This document shows positions 1 to 9,487 of a DNA stretch of 64,000 nucleotides, piece by piece; position 1 is the first letter of the stretch; each line of letters begins with the position of its first letter. A program made the position numbers and the translations under genes. The stretch spans positions 1,550,001-1,614,000 of the forward strand of contig OY751488.1 of NCBI GenBank assembly GCA_963565915.1, read 5' to 3'. The notes below the pieces were generated by a model. It worked only from the letters and a program-made list of their open reading frames with translations, was not told where the DNA came from and did no database searches. The DNA is from Entoloma clypeatum. Lineage: Eukaryota; Basidiomycota; Agaricomycetes; Agaricales; Entolomataceae.

Positions 1-158
1 TTTGTGATTTCCGAACCAACAAGACTTTGCGAACACGATCTCGACCAAATACGAACACGACAATGACCAATACGACCGATAGATAACACAATTTGACGAT
101 TGACAAGTTCTCGAACACACAAAACACAATTGCGACTGACTTCCGATGCAAACCAAAC
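1..158 (-). repeat. Gypsy-A 3' LTR, outer fragment
   Basis: Identical to 23568-23725 in the 5' LTR. It is cut off on the left by the window edge and on the right by Copia-1, whose target duplication caaac occupies 154-158. The missing outer part should correspond to 23317-23567. Confidence 0.9.
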
Positions 159-467
159 TGTTGAAACTTTTCCCATCACATAGATTAGATTAGATTAGAT
201 TACATCACGTGACCTTTACATATCTTCATTACATACTTGTTTGGTTGGTACAAACAGTAGTACGGTATATAAGACCAGGAAACTGTCAATATCAACAAGT
301 TGTCTCTTGACTCTTAACCAGCTCCATCGCTCTTACCACCCTCAACTGCTCTCACCAGCCTTACCCCTCCAAACCATGTAAGTGACCATAGCGGTATCGT
401 AGAGTACTTCCACTGTAGCTATGTTGCTCAGTACGCCTGTGGCTAGCGCCCAGGTGGAACTTCAACA
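159..467 (+). repeat. Copia-1 5' LTR
   Basis: 309 bp, TGTTG to CAACA. TATATAAG at 266-273 is a likely U3 TATA box. A short GATTA/GATTACA-like iteration near 180-205 differs between the two LTRs. The sequence ATGTAAGT at 376-383 holds a strong splice donor (see leader intron). Confidence 0.93.
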
Positions 468-819
468 GGTTATGGGCCCCGGATAGCAGAGGGACTTGGG
501 AAACGCTGGCAACAGCGAGTACCTGCCCACTCTACCCTGGTTGGCAAAGAACCGATCGAAAGATCTAGGTTCTGAGTCTTACTTCTTCACATATGAACCT
601 GGGAACGTCATTACGACAAGTACCTGTCATGAAATGTCCCTAAGGGGATTGACCTAGTACACTCCATGTGGAAACGTTGATCGCACCTTATACGTTTCTG
701 ACATATAAAGGGTTTTCCCGTGACCGCTATTCCTAAAAGGAATATGTCATAAGGAATCATTTAAATTGTTTTCTTGAATCATATTCATAACACATCACTG
801 ATTGGGAACCCTTTTTTAG
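378..819 (+). other. Candidate leader intron of Copia-1 (LTR donor to gag acceptor)
   Basis: GTAAGT at 378-383 in the LTR and a pyrimidine-rich CTTTTTTAG at 811-819 just before the gag ATG at 831, with a CTGAT branch-like site near 798-802, frame a 442-nt intron. Splicing would remove the primer binding site and many upstream ATGs from the gag mRNA, leaving unspliced RNA as genome. Copia-2 keeps the same donor, branch-like sequence and acceptor. Prediction only. Confidence 0.55.
468..480 (+). other. Primer binding site for a half-molecule of initiator tRNA-Met
   Basis: GGTTATGGGCCCC directly follows the LTR. Its complement contains GGGCCCATAACC, the anticodon arm (CAU) of initiator tRNA-Met, rather than a tRNA 3' end. 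Drosophila copia is known to use the same internal site on a cleaved tRNA-iMet half. Copia-2 has the same sequence at 21423-21435. Confidence 0.8.
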
Positions 820-830
820 ATTCATCTACA

Positions 831-2228
831 ATGTCTACCTCTCATTCTGCCCTCGACATCATCACCGCCTTTGACGGCATCGACTACCAGAGCTGGGCCG
901 AGAAAATGAAGTCTTACCTCCTCCATCAAGGAGTCTGGCGCATCGTCTCTGGCGACATCACTCGTCCCGTGATCGCCGACTTCACCACTACGGTCTCCAC
1001 TCCCGGTCCCACCGCCGCTGCCCCTCCTGTGCTGGTTACCACTGTTGACCAGCCCGGCTTCCGCAAGGAAGAAAAGGCCTGGATTAGGGACGACAACACA
1101 GCCCTTGGAGCGATCCGTCTGAAAGTCTCTGAGGTGATCAGGCGACATATCAAAGACAGCACCTCGGCACTTGGCGCGTGGAAAACGCTAAAGGATGCCT
1201 ACTCCAAGGTATCCCCGGCTGTCATCTTCGGCAACTTCAAGGCCGCCGCCACCTTCAAGCTGTCTGGACGCGACCCCGTGCCTGAAATCGAACGCCTGGG
1301 GTCTCTTTTCGCCCGGCTCACCGATTCGAACTTTATCGTCCCCGATCTGATGCAGGCAATGATCCTGGCCAATGCAATTCCCGACGCCTGGTCGTCACTT
1401 TCCACCGCCCTTTTCCAGGTCTACGACGCTGATGATTTCACCTACAAAGCCGTCGCCGAGAGCATCATCTCTGAATACAGGCGCAAGTATTCGGTCGGGT
1501 CTACTCATGCGTCCAATGAGCAGGCCCAGAAAATTTCCGGGACAGAGCGCAAGGGGCAGGACCCCAAATGGGAAAAGCAGCAAAAGCCGAGTACCTCGCA
1601 GAACGACGCTGACGAGCAGCCTAACTTGACTGACCCTAGTACCACTTTTGAAAAGAAGAAGGGAAAAGGACGCTGGCGCAACCAAAAGAAAAGCGCCAAC
1701 ACTGCGGACAACATGTCCGACCATGTGGAAGAAATGGTTGAGTTTGTTGCTCCCGCCATCCACTTCCCTCCTCTTCCGGCACCGTCCTTCACCACCATCA
1801 CTGGCCGCGGGAAAATGACAAGTACCGCACAGCCCGATTCCGGAAAAATGCAGTCGCTCCTGCAACGCATGAACCCCCCTCCATCACAGTACACCGGGCT
1901 TCCTTCTGGAAAACCGCCCGTGTGGAAAAAGAACGATCACATCCGCAAACTCGCACGGAACATTGGTGCTCGTCCCTCAGGGTCGAACCTTCGAATTCTG
2001 GATACAATTATCCCAGAAGAAGATGGAAGACCATCCAAGCAGCGTCGAGTCACTCCACCCTTGGATGACTCGCTCAGGATGATGGACATAGACCATCAAA
2101 GCGAGCGGATGGGGCCGGAACAATTCGAAGATGGGCTGATCGAACTTGATGGTTCGTCACATCTTCTCTCAAACTTGACCAAATGGGAAACGCTAATAAT
2201 CACGCACAGACGTTTGAACATATATTAG
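831..2228 (+). CDS. gag: Copia-1 Gag polyprotein
   Basis: A 465-residue frame from the ATG at 831 (MSTSHSALD); an open stretch upstream to 774 lacks an ATG. The middle holds the conserved UBN2-like Copia Gag fold (roughly residues 20-230), seen in the tracts around DYQSWAEKMKSYL and LMQAMILANAIPDAW. The C-terminal half is charged, lysine- and proline-rich, with no CCHC knuckle. It should form the particle shell in the cytoplasm. Copia-2 Gag is clearly homologous along its length. It ends 46 nt inside the start of pol, which lies in the -1 frame. No canonical slippery heptamer was found in the overlap, so how Pol is made is unclear. Confidence 0.9.
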   Translation: MSTSHSALDIITAFDGIDYQSWAEKMKSYLLHQGVWRIVSGDITRPVIADFTTTVSTPGPTAAAPPVLVTTVDQPGFRKEEKAWIRDDNTALGAIRLKVSEVIRRHIKDSTSALGAWKTLKDAYSKVSPAVIFGNFKAAATFKLSGRDPVPEIERLGSLFARLTDSNFIVPDLMQAMILANAIPDAWSSLSTALFQVYDADDFTYKAVAESIISEYRRKYSVGSTHASNEQAQKISGTERKGQDPKWEKQQKPSTSQNDADEQPNLTDPSTTFEKKKGKGRWRNQKKSANTADNMSDHVEEMVEFVAPAIHFPPLPAPSFTTITGRGKMTSTAQPDSGKMQSLLQRMNPPPSQYTGLPSGKPPVWKKNDHIRKLARNIGARPSGSNLRILDTIIPEEDGRPSKQRRVTPPLDDSLRMMDIDHQSERMGPEQFEDGLIELDGSSHLLSNLTKWETLIITHRRLNIY

Positions 2229-5200
2229 CTAGTACCAATACAGATAGTATAGATCTCTTTAGTGATGATCTGTACAAAAAATATATCAAACATTTTGCGT
2301 CCTGCACACACTGCAAAGAGAAAGAACGCGTTCAGTGGATCTTAGATTCCGGCGCATCGTTACACTTTACCCATGAGTTTAAAGACTTCGTGTACTACAA
2401 GCCTCTCAAGGCTAAGCGATTTGTCCAAACAGCTGCAAAGGGAAAGAAACTGGAAATTCTCGGAGTTGGGGCCGTTCCAGTACGGCATACCCTAAATGGG
2501 GAAATAAAAACCCATCTTCTCCGACCTGTATTCTACATTCCGGACATGGACACATGCCTATTGTCCCTAGGTGTCTTCCTTAATCACAGTTACAAAGTAG
2601 ACGGAATGCGTGGAGAAATCAACATCTCCAAAGGACAGAACAAAATACAGTTCTCACCTCACATTCTCGGACAAACCATTGACCAGATCCATGCGATCTC
2701 TAGCGAAATCACTGTCAAAACCTGGCACAAACGCCTTGGCCACCCAAATGACCAGGCGCTCAATAAGATTCCCACCAGTACCAAAGGAGTACCCAAAACA
2801 TTAGTACGTGAGAAATCACAGGAAAGCTGCACAGGGTGTCTCAAAGGGAAAATGCCGAATCAGTCATACCCCAATTCAATGACGAGGGCTGTCAAACCCT
2901 TCGATCTGATTCATTCAGACCTGAAACAGATATCCACGGCATCCTACCATAAATACAAATATTTCCTTACGTTTTTGGACGACTTTTCATCCCATGTCTG
3001 GGTTGTCTTGCTTAGGAAGAAGTCAGGCACCATCACGGCGCTGAAACAATTCCTTGCGATGATCCAGAATCAATTCGCTGCCACCCCTAAAAAATGGCGG
3101 GTTGATGGAGGTGGAGAATTTGACAAATACAAAGATGTACTTGCCGATCATGGAATTCTGATCGATGTCACGCTCCCATATCAGCACCAGCAGAATGGTA
3201 GAGCAGAAAGGATCAATCGAACACTATGGGAAAAATCTCAGGCATTACGCTTCGATGCATGCTTACCGCCCATGTGGTGGGAATTCTGTTTGGAACACGC
3301 AGCATTTCTCTACAACAGAACCCCCATGCAGCGTCTTGAATGGAAAACCCCTTACTTCAGGGTGACCAATGAGATCCCCGACATGTCCAGCGTCAGAGTA
3401 TTTGGATGTCAGGCATATGTATATATTCCAAAGGAGAAACGTAGGAACTCCCTGGAATCAAGATCTCGATTGATGATTTATCTCGGATCGAAACCAGGGG
3501 TCAAAGGATACCGCTTCATGGATCCTGAGACCAACACAATTTTCATGGGCAGGAAAGCTATCTTTGATGAAAGCAAGTACCCTAGATGCCACATCGACCC
3601 GTTGCCAGAAAACCACCCAGAAATGGAAGACCCAGAGCCGGCTGATGAGTTTGAGGATCTCATTCCCGGCAGCAATGACGACGATAGTCACAACGAAACA
3701 CCTCATGACCCAGTTCCCATTGAACAGGATCAACCTGAATCAGACAATGAATTGCCTGCCAGTGAGCCTGATGACGAACCGCGAATACCCACTCCGGAAC
3801 CCGAGCAAGTACCAGATCGACCGATCAGGGAACGACGAGTTCGGAAGATGCCAGGAAGCATCTATGGGGAAGACACTCCAGCGTCTGATCTTGAAAAATT
3901 AGATCGAAGACGGAGATTGGGCGGTCAAACGGCATGGATGAATGACCTCCTGATGGAGGCAATATCGGTCCAAGTTGGCATTGTTGAAATGTCCCATAAA
4001 GACATATACCCTCTTCCAAATAAAGAAGACTGGTATGCAGCTGAACTAGACATGCTCAAACGCCGCGGGGTGATCACGGAGCTAGTACCCCTGCCTGCAG
4101 GAAGGAAAGCTCTAAGGAACAAATGGGTTTATAACAAAAAGTCCGACGGGCGTCTGAAAGCACGCCTCGTCGCAAAAGGCTTTTCACAGGTAGAAGGGAT
4201 CGACTTTGATCAGATCTTCTCACCAGTTGTAAGATATGAAACCGTCCGACTAATACTGGCATTGACAGCCCTTGAAGGGTGGTTCATGACACTTTTGGAC
4301 GTCTCATCAGCCTTCCTCTATGGAACGCTCTGTGAAGTCATTTACATGCGACAGCCTGAGGGCTACATAGTAAAAGGGAAAGAACACCTCGTGTACCAAC
4401 TATTCAAAGCTCTATATGGACTTAAGCAGGCCGCATTAGCCTGGTGGAGGGAACTTGACTCCTCCATGAAAAAGCTCGGCTTTGTCCGGCTTCACTCCGA
4501 TGTGGGAGTGTTCATTCACAAAAGTACCAACGGGGAAATTGTAATCGCCGTCATCTATGTCGACGACTCTGCTTTTCTCGGCACAAACCAGGAATATACG
4601 CTAGAGAAAAAGAAGGCCTTCATGACCACATGGGAATGTAGGGACCTAGGGCACCTTGTGCCTGATGGGGAACCGAAAGAATTTCTCTCTATCCAAATAA
4701 GGCAACGCGGGAAACGTATCTTCATCGATCAAGTACCTTACCTTGAGAAAATACTCGAACGAATGGGGATGAGCGAATCTAACGCCACCCATACCCCACT
4801 TCCTACGGGCTACAAACCCATGATGTCCGAAGATGAACCCAATGCAGAACTTCGATCAAAGTACCAATCCGTCATCGGATCACTTCTATATCTGATGATT
4901 GGAACAAGGCCAGACATCTGTTTTTCCATGATTAAAATGTCGCAGTTTTCCGCAAATCCCACCGAACGCCATTTAGAAGTGGCTAGGGATATTTGCAGGT
5001 ATCTGAAGGCGACAAAAAATTACGCAATCATGTATGATGGCGACTCAGGGAAAGGAATCTATGCATTCACAGACTCCGACTGGGCGTCAGATGAAAACAT
5101 GAGGAGGTCTACCACTGGCTTCTTCATATCACTGGCGTCTGGAGCAGTGACATGGGTATCATCGGCGCAAAAGACCATCGCCCTCTCTTCCACAGAAGCA

Positions 5201-5521
5201 GAGTATATGGCGTTATCAGACTGCAGTCGCGCAGCAACATGGCTGAGAAGCATGCTTGCCGAACTTGGAATGCAGATCGGATCAGTACCGATCTACAGAG
5301 ATAACAACGGCTCCGTCTTTATCGCATCCAACCCTGTAACTGAGAAGCAATCCAAGCACATTGACGTGCGATTCCACTTCGTCAGAGAAAAAGTCTCCAA
5401 AGGGATAATTACGGTCGAATTCATTGAAGGAGTGAACAACCCTGCAGACCTTTTAACTAAGAATCTGGGAAAAATCCTCTTTTCCAAGTTTATCCCGTAC
5501 TTCGGATTGATAAAAAACTAG
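2183..5521 (+). CDS. pol: Copia-1 Pol polyprotein (protease, integrase, RT, RNase H)
   Basis: A 1112-residue open frame. In order: aspartic protease (WILDSGASLHFT near residue 55); pre-integrase zinc region with H, H, C and C residues around WHKRLGHPNDQ and SCTGCLKG; integrase core with D in LIHSDLKQ, D in WRVDGGGEF and E in NGRAERINRT; reverse transcriptase with the active site YVDD in IAVIYVDDSAF; and RNase H with TDSDWASDE, SSTEAEYMAL and DNNGSVFIA. Integrase upstream of RT is the Copia order. No stops or frameshifts interrupt it. Compared with Copia-2 it lacks nine residues after LGQTI and keeps fifteen residues in the integrase that Copia-2 has lost. The ATG at 2183 is not conserved in Copia-2, so expression by frameshift or read-through from gag is likelier than independent initiation. 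Confidence 0.92.
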   Translation: MGNANNHAQTFEHILASTNTDSIDLFSDDLYKKYIKHFASCTHCKEKERVQWILDSGASLHFTHEFKDFVYYKPLKAKRFVQTAAKGKKLEILGVGAVPVRHTLNGEIKTHLLRPVFYIPDMDTCLLSLGVFLNHSYKVDGMRGEINISKGQNKIQFSPHILGQTIDQIHAISSEITVKTWHKRLGHPNDQALNKIPTSTKGVPKTLVREKSQESCTGCLKGKMPNQSYPNSMTRAVKPFDLIHSDLKQISTASYHKYKYFLTFLDDFSSHVWVVLLRKKSGTITALKQFLAMIQNQFAATPKKWRVDGGGEFDKYKDVLADHGILIDVTLPYQHQQNGRAERINRTLWEKSQALRFDACLPPMWWEFCLEHAAFLYNRTPMQRLEWKTPYFRVTNEIPDMSSVRVFGCQAYVYIPKEKRRNSLESRSRLMIYLGSKPGVKGYRFMDPETNTIFMGRKAIFDESKYPRCHIDPLPENHPEMEDPEPADEFEDLIPGSNDDDSHNETPHDPVPIEQDQPESDNELPASEPDDEPRIPTPEPEQVPDRPIRERRVRKMPGSIYGEDTPASDLEKLDRRRRLGGQTAWMNDLLMEAISVQVGIVEMSHKDIYPLPNKEDWYAAELDMLKRRGVITELVPLPAGRKALRNKWVYNKKSDGRLKARLVAKGFSQVEGIDFDQIFSPVVRYETVRLILALTALEGWFMTLLDVSSAFLYGTLCEVIYMRQPEGYIVKGKEHLVYQLFKALYGLKQAALAWWRELDSSMKKLGFVRLHSDVGVFIHKSTNGEIVIAVIYVDDSAFLGTNQEYTLEKKKAFMTTWECRDLGHLVPDGEPKEFLSIQIRQRGKRIFIDQVPYLEKILERMGMSESNATHTPLPTGYKPMMSEDEPNAELRSKYQSVIGSLLYLMIGTRPDICFSMIKMSQFSANPTERHLEVARDICRYLKATKNYAIMYDGDSGKGIYAFTDSDWASDENMRRSTTGFFISLASGAVTWVSSAQKTIALSSTEAEYMALSDCSRAATWLRSMLAELGMQIGSVPIYRDNNGSVFIASNPVTEKQSKHIDVRFHFVREKVSKGIITVEFIEGVNNPADLLTKNLGKILFSKFIPYFGLIKN

Positions 5522-5589
5522 GTGAAACAGAGTACCTATATATATATGTGGGAAAAAGTAAGATGTATTTAGAAGTATGTACTAAATAT

Positions 5590-5596
5590 GGGGGGG
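5590..5596 (+). other. Copia-1 polypurine tract
   Basis: Seven G residues directly before the 3' LTR TG, as expected for the plus-strand primer. Copia-2 has the matching C run at 16288-16294. Confidence 0.75.
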
Positions 5597-5905
5597 TGTT
5601 GAAACTTTTCCCATCACGTAGATTAGATTACATTACATTACATCACATGACCTTTACATATCTTCATTACATACTTGTTTGGTTGGTACAAACAGTAGTA
5701 CGGTATATAAGACCAGGAAACTGTCAATATCAACAAGTTGTCTCTTGACTCTTAACCAGCTCCATCGCTCTTACCACCCTCAACTGCTCTCACCAGCCTT
5801 ACCCCTCCAAACCATGTAAGTGACCATAGCGGTATCGTAGAGTACTTCCACTGTAGCTATGTTGCTCAGTACGCCTGTGGCTAGCGCCCAGGTGGAACTT
5901 CAACA
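5597..5905 (+). repeat. Copia-1 3' LTR
   Basis: 309 bp, nearly identical to 159-467. The differences cluster in the first 60 bp: two are CpG transitions and two are G/C changes in the GATTA iteration. It is followed by the target duplication caaac (5906-5910). Confidence 0.93.
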
Positions 5906-5910
5906 CAAAC

Positions 5911-6783
5911 GATCTCGAGGCTTCAATGATACTTGCGAACGACAACAGATGCACAAGACAAATGCTATCAATTCTGGGGCACAATCTAACCTAACCTATC
6001 TACCACGAAACTACGAGATTTTATACATGAGCAGCAATAAATATAGAAAAAGGTTGCATGTGGTATCGATAAATGGTATCCAGTCAAGTGACCTTCGCTA
6101 GAGTCGTTTCGATGCGCCCATGTGGTAGACAACGCCACAGGTACGCCCCTTTTCCATATCCAAACCTCTGCCACACTGGAGAGGCCACTATTTCAATATC
6201 TTGGTTTTGTGATGTACCCGGGACGATGCCGATTAGTTACCGTGAGGTATCAGCTGCATCAATTAAGGGTCGCCTTGATAAGCCACCCATCAGATTCGGT
6301 CCCTATCAAAGTTCACCATAAGGTCACGTTGATCACGACGTATCAAACCCGATCTCGGTCTGTATCATCCGATGTCATTTTGATATTCCTGATATGGATG
6401 ATTTGGACGTGGAGCACGGCGCACATTGACCAAACCTCTCGCGAGAATGTCTCCGGTCAAGCCCCGATGTATGGTAGACAGTGCTAGTGTCATCGATAAC
6501 TCCAATATAACCCATCTCCTTGTTTCACGCTTCGTCGCGAGAGGCACTCGATAGTCTTTTCTATCTCGCAAGACGATCCCATAGCTCTCGAGTATCATAG
6601 CTAAGCCCATAGTGGTGACCAGCGCTATGTCCTACATTGCCAGGGTCGCTGGTCTCTCTCTCTAACGTCCCCACTAAGTCCTCAGAATCGGAGCTCATCT
6701 AGGACTCTCTATATCCCTTAGAGATAGTGTGAAAGGGTGCAAAACGCGCAGATTTTAGGCCTAGACGCATCGCGGCCTTATCA
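5911..6783 (-). repeat. Gypsy-A 3' LTR, inner fragment
   Basis: Matches 23726-24598 with three single-base differences, each a CpG-to-TpG or CpG-to-CpA transition. The inner edge reads (minus) TGATAAGG. Short open frames here also occur in the 5' LTR and look non-coding. It contains TCGCGA at 6439 and 6535. Confidence 0.9.
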
Positions 6784-6797
6784 TCTCCCCCACACTA
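6784..6797 (-). other. Gypsy-A polypurine tract
   Basis: On the minus strand a G/A-rich run (AGTGTGGGGGAGA) sits directly before the LTR start TGATAAGG. This is where the plus-strand primer of an LTR element belongs, and it confirms the element runs on the minus strand. Confidence 0.7.
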
Positions 6798-7140
6798 AAT
6801 CCTGACTGTCCCAGTCAATCCTATCTAACGACAGTGATATGACCAGTCCACTCTAGCACCGCTTTCCATATATTCGAGTTCCACCCCAAAATGTGTTCTC
6901 GCGAGGCGGCCCCACTTGACACGCCGCACTGTGGACACACAAAGTCCGCACTCGGCCCCCACTGGCCTCATGTTCGCCTATACCAAGTAACATCAAAGGT
7001 TTGCCGTTCTCGCGACCTAACTCCACTGATGGATTTTGACAGATAACTTCCTCCGCAGTAGCCTCGCGAGACTTCCAATTCCCATAAAGGCTGGGGCAGT
7101 CTGCCTCATTCCCCAGTTCTCACTTTTCCTCTCGTTCAAC

Positions 7141-8783
7141 ATGACCACGTCTCCGAACGAGCTCTACACTCGCCTCTCTAAATTCGAGGTCGAACTCAAT
7201 ATCCTCACCGATCTCAACCGACTCCGCAAGTCTGGAGAAGCACGGATTTGGGAAATCCTATCAGAACTTCATGATACACTGGTAAGTGATGCTCGCGAGA
7301 CCCCGTTTCCTACTCAAACATTTCTTCTTTCAGGTCGCGGCTGCAGGTTGTGTGGATGACTACGCCGAGCGGCTCTTAAACACCATCACGTACAACTTAT
7401 ACCGCTCCGGCTACACGATGGACCGCCGCTGGTGGAAATGGTGGCCCGACCTTCATGGGCAAACCCTCCAAGACCTCCCCGAGGTGAGTCGTTTGTTTAT
7501 TTGTTTTGCTAATTTCCACATTACATTTATGCAGGATCGCCTACTGGAAGAGGACGAGGCCGTCCCCGTTCCCGAACCGTCCATCTCTAGCAGGAAACGA
7601 CCCACAAAGCTCATCGCAAAAGGCGTGGAGCACATGACGGCCAGTCCAACTTCACCCAACATCGAGGACAAGAACAAGTCGACCTCTCGCGCTGCACGAT
7701 CTAAGCCTGTGACCCGTGCTAGCGGTAAGCGTGCGGCTCCCCATTCGCCTCCCAGTCAGGGAGCTCTCAAGGTGAACTTCCTGATCATTTCTTTTACTTC
7801 TTACTAAATTTCCTTCCAGAAACGTCGCTCCGATATCGGTCGTCAAGCTTCGCAAGCAGACAGCGAGGACGACGACGTCGAGGTGGTCGATGCGCACACC
7901 CCCGCCAGACCTCAACCCGTCGCTAAAAAGCCCCGTGTTGTAACAGCGCCCGCGGCCACTCAGAAAGCGCCCGCGAGGCCCCCTCCTCAACCCGAACCGA
8001 AACCCGCCACGGTCGCGAAAGAACCGCAGGTCGACGTGAAAGAAGGTACTGCCCTCAAGGCAGATGAGTTGCGACAACTCCGTGTTGCGTTGCCCATTGT
8101 GGTACGTTTTCTTTCTTCCTGACTCATTCTATAGTTAACTATGTCTTTTCTTAGCCCAGCCTTCCCTGCCTCGTTTGCGCTGGTGGACCAAGTGCGGCTC
8201 ACTGCCGTTTCCAAGGTTGGGGCAAGAAGTGCTCCAACTGCCAGAGCGGTAGCCGGGTAGGGTGCTCTTTTGAGGTGAGTGGTGAACATGCGGAACTCCT
8301 CGCGACCATGGCCCACGCCTTCGGTCAATCGAGCACAGCTGGTGCGTTCTACCATCTGCCCTCTTTCTAGCCGCTGACAATTTATTTCCAGCCATCCGCG
8401 AGACTCTTGTCAACATCCAGGCCTTGACTGCTCTCCACTTTCACCTCTCGGAAGCCTTGTCGGCCATCGCCGCTCGTCGCGAGCGGTCCATTACCCACTT
8501 CCTTCACCAGCTGGCTCAGCTGTATCGTCGCGAGGGCGACTTTCCTCAGGGCCTGGTAGCTGATGAGGGGGCTCACCAGGAGCTCTTCGAAGTCTTTGGC
8601 CTCACTCGATTCGAGCCTCCCGCTGGTCAACAGTCCTCCCGCGAGAATCCCATCTTTGTCAAGAAGGTTTCGCCTGTCCATGAATCAGACTCGGCTTCTG
8701 ACAAGGACTCCCCTGTGGAGGAAGAGGCCGATGAAGTCGCGAACGATCTGTTTGTTCAGGGGTCGTCTCGCGATGTCGCCTAG
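7141..8783 (+). CDS. Antisense gene A of Gypsy-A: Zn2Cys6-like cysteine-cluster protein
   Basis: Six exons give an unbroken 462-residue protein: 7141-7281, 7334-7483, 7535-7771, 7820-8101, 8155-8341, 8392-8783. Introns are 48-53 bp with GT-AG ends and phase is kept throughout. Visible parts are a tryptophan-rich tract (RRWWKWWPDLHG) in exon 2, a basic, proline-rich and acidic linker (SEDDDVEVVD) in exons 3-4, and in exon 5 six cysteines spaced C-x2-C-x8-C-x8-C-x2-C-x7-C (around residues 275-307), followed by a helical region and an acidic tail. The spacing resembles the fungal Zn2Cys6 DNA-binding cluster (C-x2-C-x6-C-x5-12-C-x2-C-x6-9-C) but the first gap is two longer, so DNA binding is inference. 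It lies antisense between integrase and the 3' LTR. I do not recognise the family. Confidence 0.75.
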
Positions 8784-9380
8784 GTACTGCAGGCCTTCTT
8801 TCTTTTTTTTAATTTTTATATTTGCACATGTCGCGGGCTATACGCCCTTACATTTTCTCTGTATACACTCGCTGCGGGCTTATGCCCAAATATATTGCTT
8901 TTCTTCGTTCTTTGATTAAGTCCATTAAGGGCCTCCTGTTCAGAACTACAGTATTTCTAAGTCTATCTCGAAGACGTTGGACGAAGTCTCGTTTTACTTT
9001 GATCGTTATGCTGTTTGGTACTCAGGGGTTCGGTATATCTATTTGGCGGTGATTATGTCTTTCTGATATCTCCTTCCAAGATTCCGCTCTTTCATGTTCT
9101 GTTTCATTTATGGCGATTTGAGGTTCGCAATTGTACTGGAACAGGCTCGCGACCCCCCACTCCCCCACACTAAAGAATACAACTCTCCGAGTTGGACATC
9201 GCTCTATTCCGTGAAGGCAAGACTAGCATCGCGAAGGTACCCCTGTCGACTATCACAAGGACTGACTATCCCCTCGTAGAGGGAACCGCCGTGCCTAACC
9301 ACGCAATCCCGGGCACCACTACCATCCGGTATAGCACGGCCTCAAAAAAAAAACTTTCGTTACTAAGTCGCCAGGGAAGC
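8784..9380. other. Spacer between antisense genes A and B
   Basis: No coding sequence seen. It begins with a T-rich stretch (8802-8822) that could help end gene A transcripts, then two similar segments near 8831 and 8873 that pair GCGGGCT with an inverted GCCC (weak hairpins). TCGCGA motifs occur near 9147 and 9230. Confidence 0.4.
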
Positions 9381-9387
9381 TATAAAA
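9381..9387 (+). promoter_or_regulatory. TATA box of antisense gene B
   Basis: TATAAAA about 100 bp upstream of the gene B ATG at 9488, with CA-rich potential start sites at 9420-9440. Placement fits a polymerase II core promoter inside the retrotransposon, driving the antisense strand. Confidence 0.5.
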
Positions 9388-9487
9388 GCCCGCGACCACT
9401 CGAAGAGTCAACTCTACCCTCACCCTAGCACAAATCAACACCGCTAAGACAAACTTGCCCTCGGGTCACACACCGCCTCTAAAAGAG

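Larger units (their letters stand above)
159..5905 (+). mobile_element. Copia-1: complete Ty1/Copia retrotransposon
   Basis: A 5747-bp element with 309-bp LTRs (159-467 and 5597-5905) that start TGTTG and end CAACA. It is flanked by the 5-bp duplication caaac at 154-158 and 5906-5910, and the uninterrupted target is seen at 23721-23725. Order is LTR, half-tRNA primer site, gag, pol (protease, integrase, RT, RNase H), G-rich polypurine tract, LTR. The two LTRs differ at about four positions, all in the first 60 bp, so insertion is recent. Both reading frames are open, so this copy may be competent, apart from a 27-bp in-frame deletion relative to Copia-2 in the pre-integrase region (near 2680). 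Confidence 0.95.

Noticed and set aside
2183..2228. Canonical -1 slippery heptamer in the Copia gag/pol overlap
   Set aside because: No X XXY YYZ in the gag frame in either copy; only the frame relation is -1.
6073..6610. Open frames in the Gypsy-A LTR (repeated at 23888-24425)
   Set aside because: Present identically in both LTRs by descent, short, no family, overlapping in opposite strands.
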